Notes: generated by a model not told the origin, from the sequence alone. Counted from the stretch's first letter, positions 1 to 8,391 are shown. The stretch: 12,298 nt of DNA from Acetobacteraceae bacterium (GCA_019689515.1 JADGHI010000067.1:1-12298), one strand, 5' to 3'. Program-made: numbers and translations.

Positions 1-894
1 CCCGAGGAAGGCATAGGTCAGCGGGTCCGGCGCGCCGGGCAGGTGGCCGTAGCCCTGCCGGATCAGCAGCGGGAAGGTGGCCGAGAGCCCCGAGAAGGTG
101 CCGAAGGTCATGACGTAGAGGATCGTCATGACCAGCGCATGCTTCAGCCGAAAGATGTCGAACTGCTCTCGCAGGTTGGCCCGCACCGGCACGCTGCGCA
201 GCAGGACCCAGGCGAGTACGGCGAACAGCAGCACGAAGGGCGCGTAGACTAGCGCCGCGTTCTGCAGCCAGACCTGCGTCTGCCCCCCGCCTCGCCCGGT
301 GAGCGTCTGCGGCGCGCCCGCCAGGACGCCGAACAGCGCCAGACCGATCACCCAAGGCGTGAGGAACTGCACCACCGAGACGCCAAAATTCCCCACCCCC
401 GCCTGGATCGCCAGCGCCGTGCCCTGCAGCCGCTTCGGGAAGAACAGGCTGGTCGAGGGCATGAAGGAGGAGAAGTTGCCGCCGCCGAGCCCGGCCGCGA
501 AGGCGAGCAGCATCAGCACCCAGTAGGGCGTGTCCGGGTTCTGCACCGCCCAGGCCCAGCCGAGGATCGGCACCAGCAGCAGCAGCGTGGAGATCGCGAC
601 CACATGCCGCGTGCCGTAGATCGGCGTGAGGAAGGCGTGGATGATGCGCAGCGTCCCGCCCGCCAGCCCCGGCAGCGCCGTGAGCCAGAAGAGCTGCGAG
701 GGCGTGAGGCGGAAGCCGATGCCGGGGAGCTGAGTGACCAGCGCGCTCACCATGAACCACGCCGCGAAGGCGAGCAGCAGGCTGGCGGTGGTGATGACAA
801 GGGTGCGCCGCGCAAGCGGCCGCCCCTCCGCTTCCCAGCGTGGATCCTCCGGGTCCCAGGTGCGGAGCCAGGTGCCGCCGCCGCTACGCGCCAC
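1..894 (-). CDS. narK: NarK-type MFS nitrate/nitrite transporter (partial, C-terminus off the left edge)
   Basis: Membrane transporter that would import nitrate or exchange it for nitrite, feeding the NarGHI reductase encoded upstream. The first 298 residues are visible and run open to the window edge. The reading frame is rich in hydrophobic segments. It shows the substrate-site Arg of the second helix (about residue 83, in TLRIIHAF) and the nitrate signature from about residue 135 (GLGGGNFSSFMPSTS, then FFPKRLQGTALAIQAG and GNFGVS), which is characteristic of the NarK/NasA family. The start is taken as GTG at 894-892 because a strong Shine-Dalgarno (AGGGAGG, 907-901) lies 6 bases upstream; the first residues read MARSGGGTW. 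It begins 14 bases after the preceding gene, so it is the last visible gene of the nar operon. The family call is firm. Whether it is a NarK1-type (proton symport) or NarK2-type (antiport) protein cannot be settled from this part. Confidence 0.93.
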   Translation of the reverse strand, partial: MARSGGGTWLRTWDPEDPRWEAEGRPLARRTLVITTASLLLAFAAWFMVSALVTQLPGIGFRLTPSQLFWLTALPGLAGGTLRIIHAFLTPIYGTRHVVAISTLLLLVPILGWAWAVQNPDTPYWVLMLLAFAAGLGGGNFSSFMPSTSLFFPKRLQGTALAIQAGVGNFGVSVVQFLTPWVIGLALFGVLAGAPQTLTGRGGGQTQVWLQNAALVYAPFVLLFAVLAWVLLRSVPVRANLREQFDIFRLKHALVMTILYVMTFGTFSGLSATFPLLIRQGYGHLPGAPDPLTYAFLG

Positions 895-908
895 GGCCTT
901 CCTCCCTC

Positions 909-1523
909 TCAGCGCGCCGCCGCCGGCGCGGGGAGGTCGAGCCGCGCGCGCACCGCCCCGAGGCTGGCGGAAAGGCCCGCGGTCTCGCCGTCCACCAGCG
1001 CGATCTGCGGCGGCACGCCGTTGCGCGCGCGCCAGAGCGCCCAGAGCGCGCCGGTCTGGTCCACGCTCGCGCCATGCACCAGCGCGGGCAGGTTGCCCGG
1101 ATCGGCAAGCAGTTCGCCGAAGCGGCGCAGCACCTCGTCATCCGGCACCGGGCCCTGGACCGGCAGGTGGTGATAGCGGATGCGCGCGAACTCGGCATTG
1201 CGCCGCTCCTCCGCGGCGCGCGCGGGATCGGGCTGGAGGTCGATGATGGAATTGAAGCCGAGGCGCTTCGCCTCGCGCACGCCGAGCTCCGTCAGCGGGC
1301 CGGAGAGCGCGATCCGTGGGGTGGCCCGATGGTAGCGCGGGATGCGCCGCTCGCTGATCTCGTCGCCGGTGGGCGCGAGGCCGGGCATCGGTGCGGTGCC
1401 GCCACCTGGCTGCGCACGCTGCGCCGGGCCCGGCTGGGCCTCCGCCTGTCCCAGGAAGCCGCCGGCAACGGCGAGGCCAACCGCCGCGGCGAGCAGCGCA
1501 TGGCGGCGGCAGTGCCGCCGCAT
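909..1523 (-). CDS. Exported phosphatase-like protein of the nar operon, with a degenerate catalytic P-loop
   Basis: A 204-residue protein. The N-terminus (MRRHCRRHALLAAAVGLAVAGG, ending in an AEA-type site near residue 30) looks like a signal peptide, so it probably acts in the periplasm. A Pro/Gly/Gln-rich linker follows. From about residue 60 it reads like a dual-specificity/tyrosine phosphatase domain of the bacterial DSP-PTPase type: SIIDLQPD, a helix, YHHLPVQGP, then LADPGNLPALVHG. Active members carry HCxxGxxR(T/S)G. Here residues 150-158 read HGASVDQTG: the nucleophilic Cys is Gly, the loop is one residue short, and the invariant Arg is Gln. I therefore infer a pseudophosphatase, perhaps a binding or assembly factor, not an enzyme. 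The ATG overlaps the narI stop by one base (TGATG), with AAGGAAGG upstream, so it should be translationally coupled to narI. Its role in nitrate respiration is unknown. Confidence 0.82.
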   Translation of the reverse strand: MRRHCRRHALLAAAVGLAVAGGFLGQAEAQPGPAQRAQPGGGTAPMPGLAPTGDEISERRIPRYHRATPRIALSGPLTELGVREAKRLGFNSIIDLQPDPARAAEERRNAEFARIRYHHLPVQGPVPDDEVLRRFGELLADPGNLPALVHGASVDQTGALWALWRARNGVPPQIALVDGETAGLSASLGAVRARLDLPAPAAAR

Positions 1524-2227
1524 CACACGCCTTCCTTGGCGATGTTGGCGTTGCGGCGCACGATCTGCCAGCCGGGGCGGCCGAGATACCAGATCGGCGC
1601 CGACCACACATGCACCATGCGAGTGAAGGGCACGAGGAAGAACAGCGCCATGCCGGCGACGATGTGGATCTTGTAGATCCAGGGCACGCCTTCGAGCAGG
1701 TGCGCGCTGCCCGCCCTGAACAGCAGGATGGAGCGCGCCCACTCCGCCATCACCAGCATGTAGGTGCCGTCGATGTTGTGCAGCGACCACCAGATCCCGA
1801 CGATGCCGAGCCAGAGCTGGAAGTAGATGAACAGCAGGATGAAGATGTCCGTCGGCTTGCTGGTCTGGCGGATGCGCGGATCGTAGAGCCGCCGGTGGAT
1901 CAGCAGCGCGCCGCCGATGGCCGCGGTCAGCGCGAAGATGCCGCCCACCACGATGGACATGATCTGCTTGCCCTTCGTCGTCACGCCGAGGGCGTGATAG
2001 ACCTCGGGCGGCGTCAGCAGCCCGAAGGTGTGGCCGAGGAACAGGCCCAGGATGCCGATGTGGAACAGGTTGCTGCCCCAGACGAGCTGCCGCCGGCGCA
2101 GGAATTGCGAGGACTGGCTGCGCCAGGTGAACTGGCTGCGGTCGAACCGCGCCCAGCTCCCGAGGAAGAAGGCGATCATGCAGAGATAGGGAAAGAAGCC
2201 GAAGAGGAACTGGTTGAGCCAGTCCAT
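1523..2227 (-). CDS. narI: Respiratory nitrate reductase, gamma subunit (cytochrome b)
   Basis: Membrane anchor of the NarGHI complex. It oxidises quinol at the periplasmic side and passes electrons through two b hemes to NarH. The protein is 234 residues, a normal length for the family, with about five hydrophobic helices. The heme-ligand histidines fall at residues 56 and 66 (HIGILGLFLGH) and 188 and 206 (KIHIVAGM and RMVHVW), in line with the E. coli protein. The start is the ATG at 2227, giving MDWLNQFLFGFFPY and preceded by GGAG. It lies 13 bases after the narJ stop. The stop codon shares a base with the next gene. Confidence 0.97.
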   Translation of the reverse strand: MDWLNQFLFGFFPYLCMIAFFLGSWARFDRSQFTWRSQSSQFLRRRQLVWGSNLFHIGILGLFLGHTFGLLTPPEVYHALGVTTKGKQIMSIVVGGIFALTAAIGGALLIHRRLYDPRIRQTSKPTDIFILLFIYFQLWLGIVGIWWSLHNIDGTYMLVMAEWARSILLFRAGSAHLLEGVPWIYKIHIVAGMALFFLVPFTRMVHVWSAPIWYLGRPGWQIVRRNANIAKEGV

Positions 2228-2240
2228 GTCCGCGGTCTCC

Positions 2241-2969
2241 TCAGGCTCGTCGGGGCTTGTCGGTTCCTGCCGCCGCGTCGGCGGCCGCCGCCTCGAAGCG
2301 GGCGACGATCTCGGCGGCCTTGGGGCAGGGCTCGTTGGGCGCGACGGGCTCCATGAAGGAGACGGGCGCCTCCTCATAGGCCGCGTCGAGCGCCTCGGGC
2401 GTGTGGTCGGGCACGTCCTCCGCGACGCGGGCCGCGACCGCCTCCGCATCGGCGGGGCGGGCGGCGAGCGCCCCCAGGGCGCGCATCACGGCCGCGTAGC
2501 CCGCGGCGCCGCGCCCCTCCAGCCGCAGCGCGAGCAGGGCGACGATGTCCGAGATCTCGCCGAGCAGCGCGCGCGCCTCCGCCTCATCCGGGCGCGTCGC
2601 AGCGTATTCCAGGAAGACCGGCAGGAAGTCCGGCAGCTCCTCACCCGCGAGTTCCAGGCCGGCGGCGCGGTAGTCGTCGATCAGAGCGGCCATCGCGGCG
2701 CCGCGGTCGCGGTCGTCGCCATGGACGTGCTGGAACAGATACAGCGAGAGCGAGGGCGCGCCGTCGAACAGCCCGACATAGGCGCCCTCGGCCTCAAGCG
2801 GCGCGGCGGCCGCGAGGTGCTCCGCGAACTCTGCCGCCGCCACCGCCTCGGGCGGCAGGCCGGGCGCGCGGAGGATCGCCGCCACCTCCGGCATCGCAGC
2901 GCGCAGCCCCTCCTCCGGGTAGAGCAGCAGCGCGGCGAGCGCCTTCAGCGGGGCGCGCAGCGCCGTCAT
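2241..2969 (-). CDS. narJ: Nitrate reductase assembly chaperone (delta subunit)
   Basis: A cytoplasmic chaperone of the NarJ/TorD-like family, needed to insert the molybdenum cofactor into NarG and to attach NarGH to NarI; it is not part of the finished enzyme. The 242-residue protein is strongly acidic and helical. It carries the conserved stretch around residues 63-100 (YVGLFDGAPSLSLYLFQHVH, then GDDRDRGAAM), which is typical of NarJ, and a Pro-rich acidic block near residues 200-215 (PVSFMEPVAPNEPCPKA). Its ATG directly follows the narH stop (TAGATG), and it precedes narI as in the classic GHJI order. The C-terminal tail is Ala-rich and low in complexity. Confidence 0.95.
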   Translation of the reverse strand: MTALRAPLKALAALLLYPEEGLRAAMPEVAAILRAPGLPPEAVAAAEFAEHLAAAAPLEAEGAYVGLFDGAPSLSLYLFQHVHGDDRDRGAAMAALIDDYRAAGLELAGEELPDFLPVFLEYAATRPDEAEARALLGEISDIVALLALRLEGRGAAGYAAVMRALGALAARPADAEAVAARVAEDVPDHTPEALDAAYEEAPVSFMEPVAPNEPCPKAAEIVARFEAAAADAAAGTDKPRRA

Positions 2970-4502
2970 CTACCTGGTCTCCACGGGGAAGCGCTCTCCG
3001 CGCGTCTTGCGCGTGTCCTGGCCCCACAACATGAAGCGGCTGTTGCCCTCGCTGCTGGTCTGGCTGAAATGGAAGCCGGCGATGCCGCGCTGATCGTAGG
3101 CGTTCGCCGCGACCTCCTTGTGCGAGGTCGGGATGACGAAGCGGTCCTCGTAGTTGGCGATCGCCATCACGCGGTACATCTCCTCGACCTGCGCCTCGGT
3201 GAGGCCCACGGCCTCCGGGATGGAGGGATCGCGGATCTCCTCGATGTGCCGCTTGCGCATGTAGGCGCGCAGCGCGAGCAGCTTGCGCAGCGCGAGCCGG
3301 ACCGGCGCCTCCGCCCCCGCGGTGAGCAGGTTGGCGAGGTAGCGGATCGGGATGCGCAGGCTGTCGATGTCCGGGATGCCGTCGAGGGTTGCGATCGCGC
3401 CGGCGTCCGCCGCTTCCTGGATCGGCGAGAGCGGCGGGATGTACCAGACCATCGGCACGGTCCGGTATTCCGGGTGCAGCGGGAAGGCGACCTTCCACTC
3501 GCACGCCATCTTGTACACCGGCGAGCGCTGCGCCGCCTCGATCCATCGCTCGTGCACGCCGTCGGCCTTCGCCTGGGCGATCACCCCGGGGTCGTGCGGG
3601 TCGAGGAAGATGTCGAGCTGCGCCTGGTAGCAGTGCTGTGGATTCGCCTGCGCCGCGACCTCGGCGATGCGGTCGGCGTCGTAGAGCATCACGCCGAGGT
3701 AGCGCAGCCGCCCGACGCAGGTCTCGGAGCAGACGGTGGGCTGGCCGCTCTCGATCCGCGGGTAGCAGAAGATGCACTTCTCCGACTTCCCCGTGTGCCA
3801 GTTGTAGTAGACCTTCTTGTAGGGGCAGCCGGTGACGCACATGCGCCAGCCGCGGCACTTCTCCTGATCGATCAGGACGATCCCGTCCTCCTCCCGCTTG
3901 TAGATCGCGCCCGAGGGGCAGGCGGCGAGGCAGGAGGGATTCAGGCAGTGCTCGCAGAGCCGCGGCAGGAACATCAGGAAGGAGTTCTCGAACTCCCCGT
4001 AGATCGCCTTCTCGACGTCGCGGAAGTTGTAGTCCCGCGCGCGCTTGCGGAATTCCGTGCCGAGGGACTCCTCCCAGTTCGGTCCCCACCGGATCTTCTC
4101 CATCCGCTCGCCGGTCACGATGGAGACCGGGCGGGCGGTGGGCGCCGCCTCGCTCTCCGGCGCATGGTGGATGTAGGAGTACTCGAAGTCGAAGGGCTCG
4201 TAGAAGTCGTCGATCTCCGGCAGCTCGGGGTTGGCGAAGATCTTGGAGAGGATGCGCCACTTGCCGCCGGTCCTGGGGCGCAGCGCGCCACCGCGCCCGA
4301 GCACCCAGCCACCGAGCCAGCGCTGCTGGTTCTCCCAGTCCTTGGGATAGCCGATGCCGGGCTTGCTCTCGACGTTGTTCCACCACGCGTACTCGACGCC
4401 CTGCCGCGTGGTCCAGACCTGCTTGCAGGTGACGGAGCAGGTGTGGCAGCCGATGCACTTGTCGAGGTTCAGGACCTTGCCGATCTGTGCGCGGATCCTC
4501 AT
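2970..4502 (-). CDS. narH: Respiratory nitrate reductase, beta subunit (Fe-S)
   Basis: Carries electrons from NarI to NarG through three [4Fe-4S] clusters and one [3Fe-4S] cluster on the cytoplasmic face of the membrane. The protein is 510 residues (E. coli NarH is about 512). The cluster ligands are all visible: Cys16/19/22/26, Cys183/186/191/195, the CRGWRMCVTGC group at 216-226 where Trp219 stands in for a Cys (the known [3Fe-4S] signature), and Cys243/246/258/262. The chosen start MRIRAQIGKVLNLDKC puts the first four cysteines exactly where E. coli has them. The reading frame stays open far upstream, but that part is only the antisense-free shadow of narG. The ATG overlaps the narG stop by 4 bases (ATGA), with AGGAGG 7 bases upstream. 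Confidence 0.98.
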   Translation of the reverse strand: MRIRAQIGKVLNLDKCIGCHTCSVTCKQVWTTRQGVEYAWWNNVESKPGIGYPKDWENQQRWLGGWVLGRGGALRPRTGGKWRILSKIFANPELPEIDDFYEPFDFEYSYIHHAPESEAAPTARPVSIVTGERMEKIRWGPNWEESLGTEFRKRARDYNFRDVEKAIYGEFENSFLMFLPRLCEHCLNPSCLAACPSGAIYKREEDGIVLIDQEKCRGWRMCVTGCPYKKVYYNWHTGKSEKCIFCYPRIESGQPTVCSETCVGRLRYLGVMLYDADRIAEVAAQANPQHCYQAQLDIFLDPHDPGVIAQAKADGVHERWIEAAQRSPVYKMACEWKVAFPLHPEYRTVPMVWYIPPLSPIQEAADAGAIATLDGIPDIDSLRIPIRYLANLLTAGAEAPVRLALRKLLALRAYMRKRHIEEIRDPSIPEAVGLTEAQVEEMYRVMAIANYEDRFVIPTSHKEVAANAYDQRGIAGFHFSQTSSEGNSRFMLWGQDTRKTRGERFPVETR

Positions 4503-7500
4503 CGCAGCGCCTCCTGCGTCTGGGCCAGCCGGGTCCTGGGCAGGGGCCTCTCGCCCGAGGTGGTCTCGTCCTCGCGCATGTAGGGCTTCTTCTCCTCGAG
4601 CGGCCGGTCGCGCCAGTCCACCACCGCCATCTTCCGCAAGGCCACGTACTCGTCCCGGTTCGAGCCGACCGTGCCGTAGTAGTTGAAGCCATAGGCATAC
4701 TGCGCGTAGCCGCCGATCATGTGCGTCGGCTTCAGCGTCACGCGGGTGACGGAGTTGTGGATCCCGCCGCGGTTGTGCGTGATCTCGCTGCCCGGCACGT
4801 TCGCGGTGCGCTCGGCCGCGTGGTACATGAAGGCCGTGCCGCGCGGGATGCGCTGGCTGACCACGGCGCGCGCCACCAGCGCGCCGTTGCGGTTGAAGGC
4901 CTCGATCCAGTCGTTGTCCTCGATCCCCGCCCCGGCCGCGTCCGTCTCGTTGATCCAGACGATCGGGCCGCCGCGTGCCAGCGTCAGCATGATCAGGTTC
5001 TCGGTGAAGGTGCTGTGGATGCCCCATTTCTGGTGGGGAGTGAGGAAATTGAGCAGCAGCACCGGGTTGCCGTTGTCGTGCGCGCGCGCGACCTCCTCGG
5101 GCACCGAGCGCGTGTCGATCGGCGGGCGCCAGGTCGCGAATTGCTCGCCGAAGTCGCGCATCCAGGCATGGTCCTGGTAGAGCTGCTGGCGGCCCGTCAG
5201 CGTGCGCCACGGGATCAGCTCGTGAACGTTGGTCCAGCCGGCGTTGTAGCAGACCTCGTGGCTCTCGATCCCCGACCAGACCGGCGAGGTGAGGATCGGC
5301 CGCGGCTGCGCGGCGATGTCGCGGAAGCGGATCCTCTCCTCCGCGCGGCTCGCGATCAGGTGTCTGTGGTCGCGCCCCGTCGCCTTGGACAGCGCCGCCC
5401 AGGCCTTCAGCGCGACGTGGCCGTTGGTTTCGGGCGCCAGCGTCAGCAGGGTCCTGATGGCGTCGAGGTCGGCGTGCAGCCGCGGCCGGCCGGCGCGCCC
5501 GCCAGCCGGCTCCGGCACGTTCACCTCGGCGAGGTAGCGCAGCTCCTCCTTCGTGTCCCACTGGATGCCCTTGGTGCCGTTGCCGAGCTCCCCGAGCAGC
5601 GGGCCGAGGGTGGTGAAGCGGTCGAACACCGCCGTGTAGTCCCGCCGGACCACCGTGATCGCCGGCATGGTGGCGTTTGGCCGCGGCTCCACCTCGCCGC
5701 GCTTCCAGTCCTGCACCCCGTAGGGCTGCCCGAGCTCGGCCGGCGTGTCCTTGCCGAGCGGCGTCAGCACCACGTCCTCCTCGATGCCGAGATGCCCCGG
5801 CGCGAGGCGCTGGAACCCCTCCGCGATGCTGCGGAAGATCGCCCAGTCCGTCCGTGCGCCCCAGACCGGATCCACCGCCGCCTGAAGCGGATGGATGAAG
5901 GGATGCATGTCGGTGGTGTTGAGGTCGTTCTTCTCGTACCAGCTCGCGGTCGGCAGCACGACGTCGCTGAACAGCGTCGTCGTGTTCATCCGGAAGTCGA
6001 TCGTCACCAGCAGGTCGAGCTTCCCCTCCGGCGCCCGCTCGTGCCACACGACCTCCTGCGGCCGCTGGTCGCCGCCCTCGTTCAGCGCGTTGTTGCGCGC
6101 GCCGAGCAGGTGCTTGAGGAAGTACTCGTGCCCCTTGCCCGAGGCGCCGAGCAGGTTGGCGCGCCAGACGAACAGGTTGCGCGGCCAGTTCTCCGGCGCG
6201 TCCGGATCCTCGCAGGCCATGCGGATCGCGCCGGAGCGAAGCGACTCCACCACATGCTCCGCCGGCTCGCGCCCCGCCGCCCGCGCCTCGCGCGCCACCG
6301 CGATCGGGTTGCGGTCGAGCTGCGGCGAGCTCGGCAGCCATCCCATGCGCTCGGCGCGGACGTTGCAGTCGATCAGCGTCATGCCCGACCAGCGCGCCTC
6401 ATCGGCGAGCGGCGAGAGGATCTCCTGCGGCCGCAGCCGCTCGTAGCGCCACTGGTCGGTGTGGGCGTAGAAGTAGCTCGTGCCGTTCATGTGCCGCGGC
6501 GGGCGGTACCAGTCCGTGGCGAAGGCCACCGGCAGCCAACCGGCGAGGGGGCGAAGCTTCTCCTGGCCCACATAGTGCGCCCAGCCGCCGCCAGACTTTC
6601 CGACGCAGCCGCACAGCACCAGCATCGCCATGATGGCGCGGTACGACATGTCCATGTGGTACCAGTGGTTCAGCCCCGCGCCGACGATCACCATGGATCG
6701 CCCCTTCGTCGCCTCCGCGTTCCGCGCGAAGCCGCGCGCGACGGCGACGATGCGGTCGCGCGGCACGCCGGTGATGCGCTCCGCCCAGGCCGGCGTGCAG
6801 GGCTGGTCCGCGTCGTAGCCGGCGGCGCCCGGCGCGGCGTCATGCGCCAAGCCGTAATTCGCGATGAGCAGGTCGAACACGGTGGCGGCGCGCACCTCGC
6901 GCCCGTCCTTCAGCCGCACGCGGCGCACCGGCACGGCGCGGCGCAGCACCGGCGGGTGGTCCGTAGTGCCGAGGCGCCCCGTGGTGCCGAAATACGGGAA
7001 CAGCACCTCCTCGACGCTCGCGCCCGGCGCTCCGTGCAGCGTGATCCGTGGCGTGATCTCGTGCCCGTCCGCGCCGTCACGCGGCTCCAGGTTCCACCTG
7101 CCTGGGTCGCCCCAGCGGAAGCCCGCCGTGCCTTGCGGGGCGACGATGCGGTCCTCCCGCTCGTCCCACACCACCGGCTTCCAGTCCGGGTTGTTCGCCT
7201 GTCCGAGCGCACCCCCGAAGTCGGCTGCGCGAAGGAAGCGGCCTGCCTTCAGCCCTTCCGCGCCCTGCTCGAGCTCCACGAGGAAGGGCAGGTCGGAGTA
7301 GCGGCGGACGTAGTCCTGGAAGTAGGGCACCTGCCGGTCGAGGAAGAACTCCTTCAGGATCACATGCCCGAAGGCCAGCGCCAGCGCCGCGTCCGTCCCG
7401 CGCGTCGGATGCATCCACATGTCGGCGAAGCGCGCGACCTCGGCGAAGTCCGGCGTGATCACCACGCTCTTCGTCCCGCGGTAGCGGCTCTCGGTGTAGA

Positions 7501-8299
7501 AATGCGCGTCCGGGGTCCGCGTCATCGTGACGTTGGAGCCCCAGAGGATCAGGAAGCCGGCGTTGTACCAGTCCGCGCTCTCCGGCACGTCGGTCTGCTC
7601 GCCGAAGGTCTGGGGCGAGGAGGGCGGCAGGTCGCAGTACCAATCGTAGAAGGAGATGCAGGTACCGCCGATGAGCGAGAGGTAGCGCGCGCCGCCGGCA
7701 TAGCTCACCATGCTCATCGCCGGGATCGGCGAGAATCCCGCGACGCGGTCCGGCCCCCAGGTCTTCACCGTGTGGACGTTCGCGGCGGCGATCATCTCGT
7801 CCACCTCGGCCCAGCCGACGCGCACGAAGCCGCCGAGGCCGCGCACCTTCTGGTAGTCGCGGCGCTTCTCCGGATCCTCCACGATGCTCGCCCAGGCCTG
7901 CACCGGGTCTGTGTGCCTGAGCTTCGCGGCGCGCCAGTGGGCGAGCAGGCGACCGCGCACCAGCGGATACTTGATGCGGTTCGAACCGTAGAGATACCAG
8001 GAATAGCTCGCCCCGCGCGGGCAGCCACGCGGCTCGTGGTTGGGCAGGTCGGGCCGCGTGCGCGGGTAGTCGGTCTGCTGCGTCTCCCACGTCACCAGCC
8101 CGTTCTTGACGTAGATCTTCCAGGAACAGGAGCCGGTACAGTTCACGCCGTGGGTGGAACGCACGATCTTCTCGCTCTGCCAGCGCGAGCGGTAATTGTC
8201 CTCCCAGCTCCGGTTCTCGTCGGTGACGACGCCGTGTCCGCCGGCGAAGGTCCCCTGGTACTTGCGGAAGAACAGCAGGCGATCGACGAACTGGCTCAA
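4499..8299 (-). CDS. narG: Respiratory nitrate reductase, alpha (catalytic) subunit
   Basis: Molybdenum bis-MGD enzyme of the DMSO reductase superfamily. It reduces nitrate to nitrite in the cytoplasm as part of NarGHI. With a TTG start at 8299 the protein is 1266 residues, and its first residues (MSQFVDRLLFFRK) align with E. coli NarG. The FS0 cluster ligands then fall at His50, Cys54, Cys58 (HGVNCTGSC) and Cys93 (EPRGC), the same numbers as in E. coli. The molybdenum ligand Asp lies in YCDLPP at about residue 223. Long near-identical blocks follow, such as GCVGKSGGGWAHYVGQEKLR and NVHELIPWRTL. An ATG at 8344 would add 15 residues (MGRAPHKAAPRREGS), but the AGGAGG at 8314-8309 sits inside that extension, 9 bases before the TTG, so TTG is preferred. 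No frameshift or missing ligand was seen. First gene of the operon. Confidence 0.97.
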   Translation of the reverse strand: MSQFVDRLLFFRKYQGTFAGGHGVVTDENRSWEDNYRSRWQSEKIVRSTHGVNCTGSCSWKIYVKNGLVTWETQQTDYPRTRPDLPNHEPRGCPRGASYSWYLYGSNRIKYPLVRGRLLAHWRAAKLRHTDPVQAWASIVEDPEKRRDYQKVRGLGGFVRVGWAEVDEMIAAANVHTVKTWGPDRVAGFSPIPAMSMVSYAGGARYLSLIGGTCISFYDWYCDLPPSSPQTFGEQTDVPESADWYNAGFLILWGSNVTMTRTPDAHFYTESRYRGTKSVVITPDFAEVARFADMWMHPTRGTDAALALAFGHVILKEFFLDRQVPYFQDYVRRYSDLPFLVELEQGAEGLKAGRFLRAADFGGALGQANNPDWKPVVWDEREDRIVAPQGTAGFRWGDPGRWNLEPRDGADGHEITPRITLHGAPGASVEEVLFPYFGTTGRLGTTDHPPVLRRAVPVRRVRLKDGREVRAATVFDLLIANYGLAHDAAPGAAGYDADQPCTPAWAERITGVPRDRIVAVARGFARNAEATKGRSMVIVGAGLNHWYHMDMSYRAIMAMLVLCGCVGKSGGGWAHYVGQEKLRPLAGWLPVAFATDWYRPPRHMNGTSYFYAHTDQWRYERLRPQEILSPLADEARWSGMTLIDCNVRAERMGWLPSSPQLDRNPIAVAREARAAGREPAEHVVESLRSGAIRMACEDPDAPENWPRNLFVWRANLLGASGKGHEYFLKHLLGARNNALNEGGDQRPQEVVWHERAPEGKLDLLVTIDFRMNTTTLFSDVVLPTASWYEKNDLNTTDMHPFIHPLQAAVDPVWGARTDWAIFRSIAEGFQRLAPGHLGIEEDVVLTPLGKDTPAELGQPYGVQDWKRGEVEPRPNATMPAITVVRRDYTAVFDRFTTLGPLLGELGNGTKGIQWDTKEELRYLAEVNVPEPAGGRAGRPRLHADLDAIRTLLTLAPETNGHVALKAWAALSKATGRDHRHLIASRAEERIRFRDIAAQPRPILTSPVWSGIESHEVCYNAGWTNVHELIPWRTLTGRQQLYQDHAWMRDFGEQFATWRPPIDTRSVPEEVARAHDNGNPVLLLNFLTPHQKWGIHSTFTENLIMLTLARGGPIVWINETDAAGAGIEDNDWIEAFNRNGALVARAVVSQRIPRGTAFMYHAAERTANVPGSEITHNRGGIHNSVTRVTLKPTHMIGGYAQYAYGFNYYGTVGSNRDEYVALRKMAVVDWRDRPLEEKKPYMREDETTSGERPLPRTRLAQTQEALR

Positions 8300-8308
8300 G
8301 GACCCTTC

Positions 8309-8314
8309 CCTCCT
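8309..8314 (-). promoter_or_regulatory. Strong Shine-Dalgarno that decides the narG TTG start
   Basis: On the minus strand the sequence reads GAGGAGGG, then 9 bases, then TTG. A perfect AGGAGG at this spacing, together with protein alignment from the next codon on, fixes the start at 8299 rather than at the upstream ATG (8344). Confidence 0.75.
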
Positions 8315-8378
8315 CGGAGCGGCCTTGTGCGGGGCGCGGCCCATCGCTGGGCGGAGACAAGCGCTTCGTCCAACACTG

Positions 8379-8391
8379 CATGTGCCACATG
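8379..8391. promoter_or_regulatory. 13-bp perfect palindrome upstream of narG (possible operator)
   Basis: CATGTG-C-CACATG is a perfect inverted repeat with 6-bp arms around one base, centred about 86 bases upstream of the narG TTG. It could be an operator for a regulator of the nar operon. It is not an FNR/Anr/Dnr box (TTGAT-N4-ATCAA), and I do not recognise the regulator. A palindrome of this length can also occur by chance. Confidence 0.3.

Noticed and set aside
2214..4583. A 789-codon plus-strand frame antisense to narH and narJ
   Set aside because: Same cause: it mirrors the NarH and NarJ frames and shows no recognisable protein motif.
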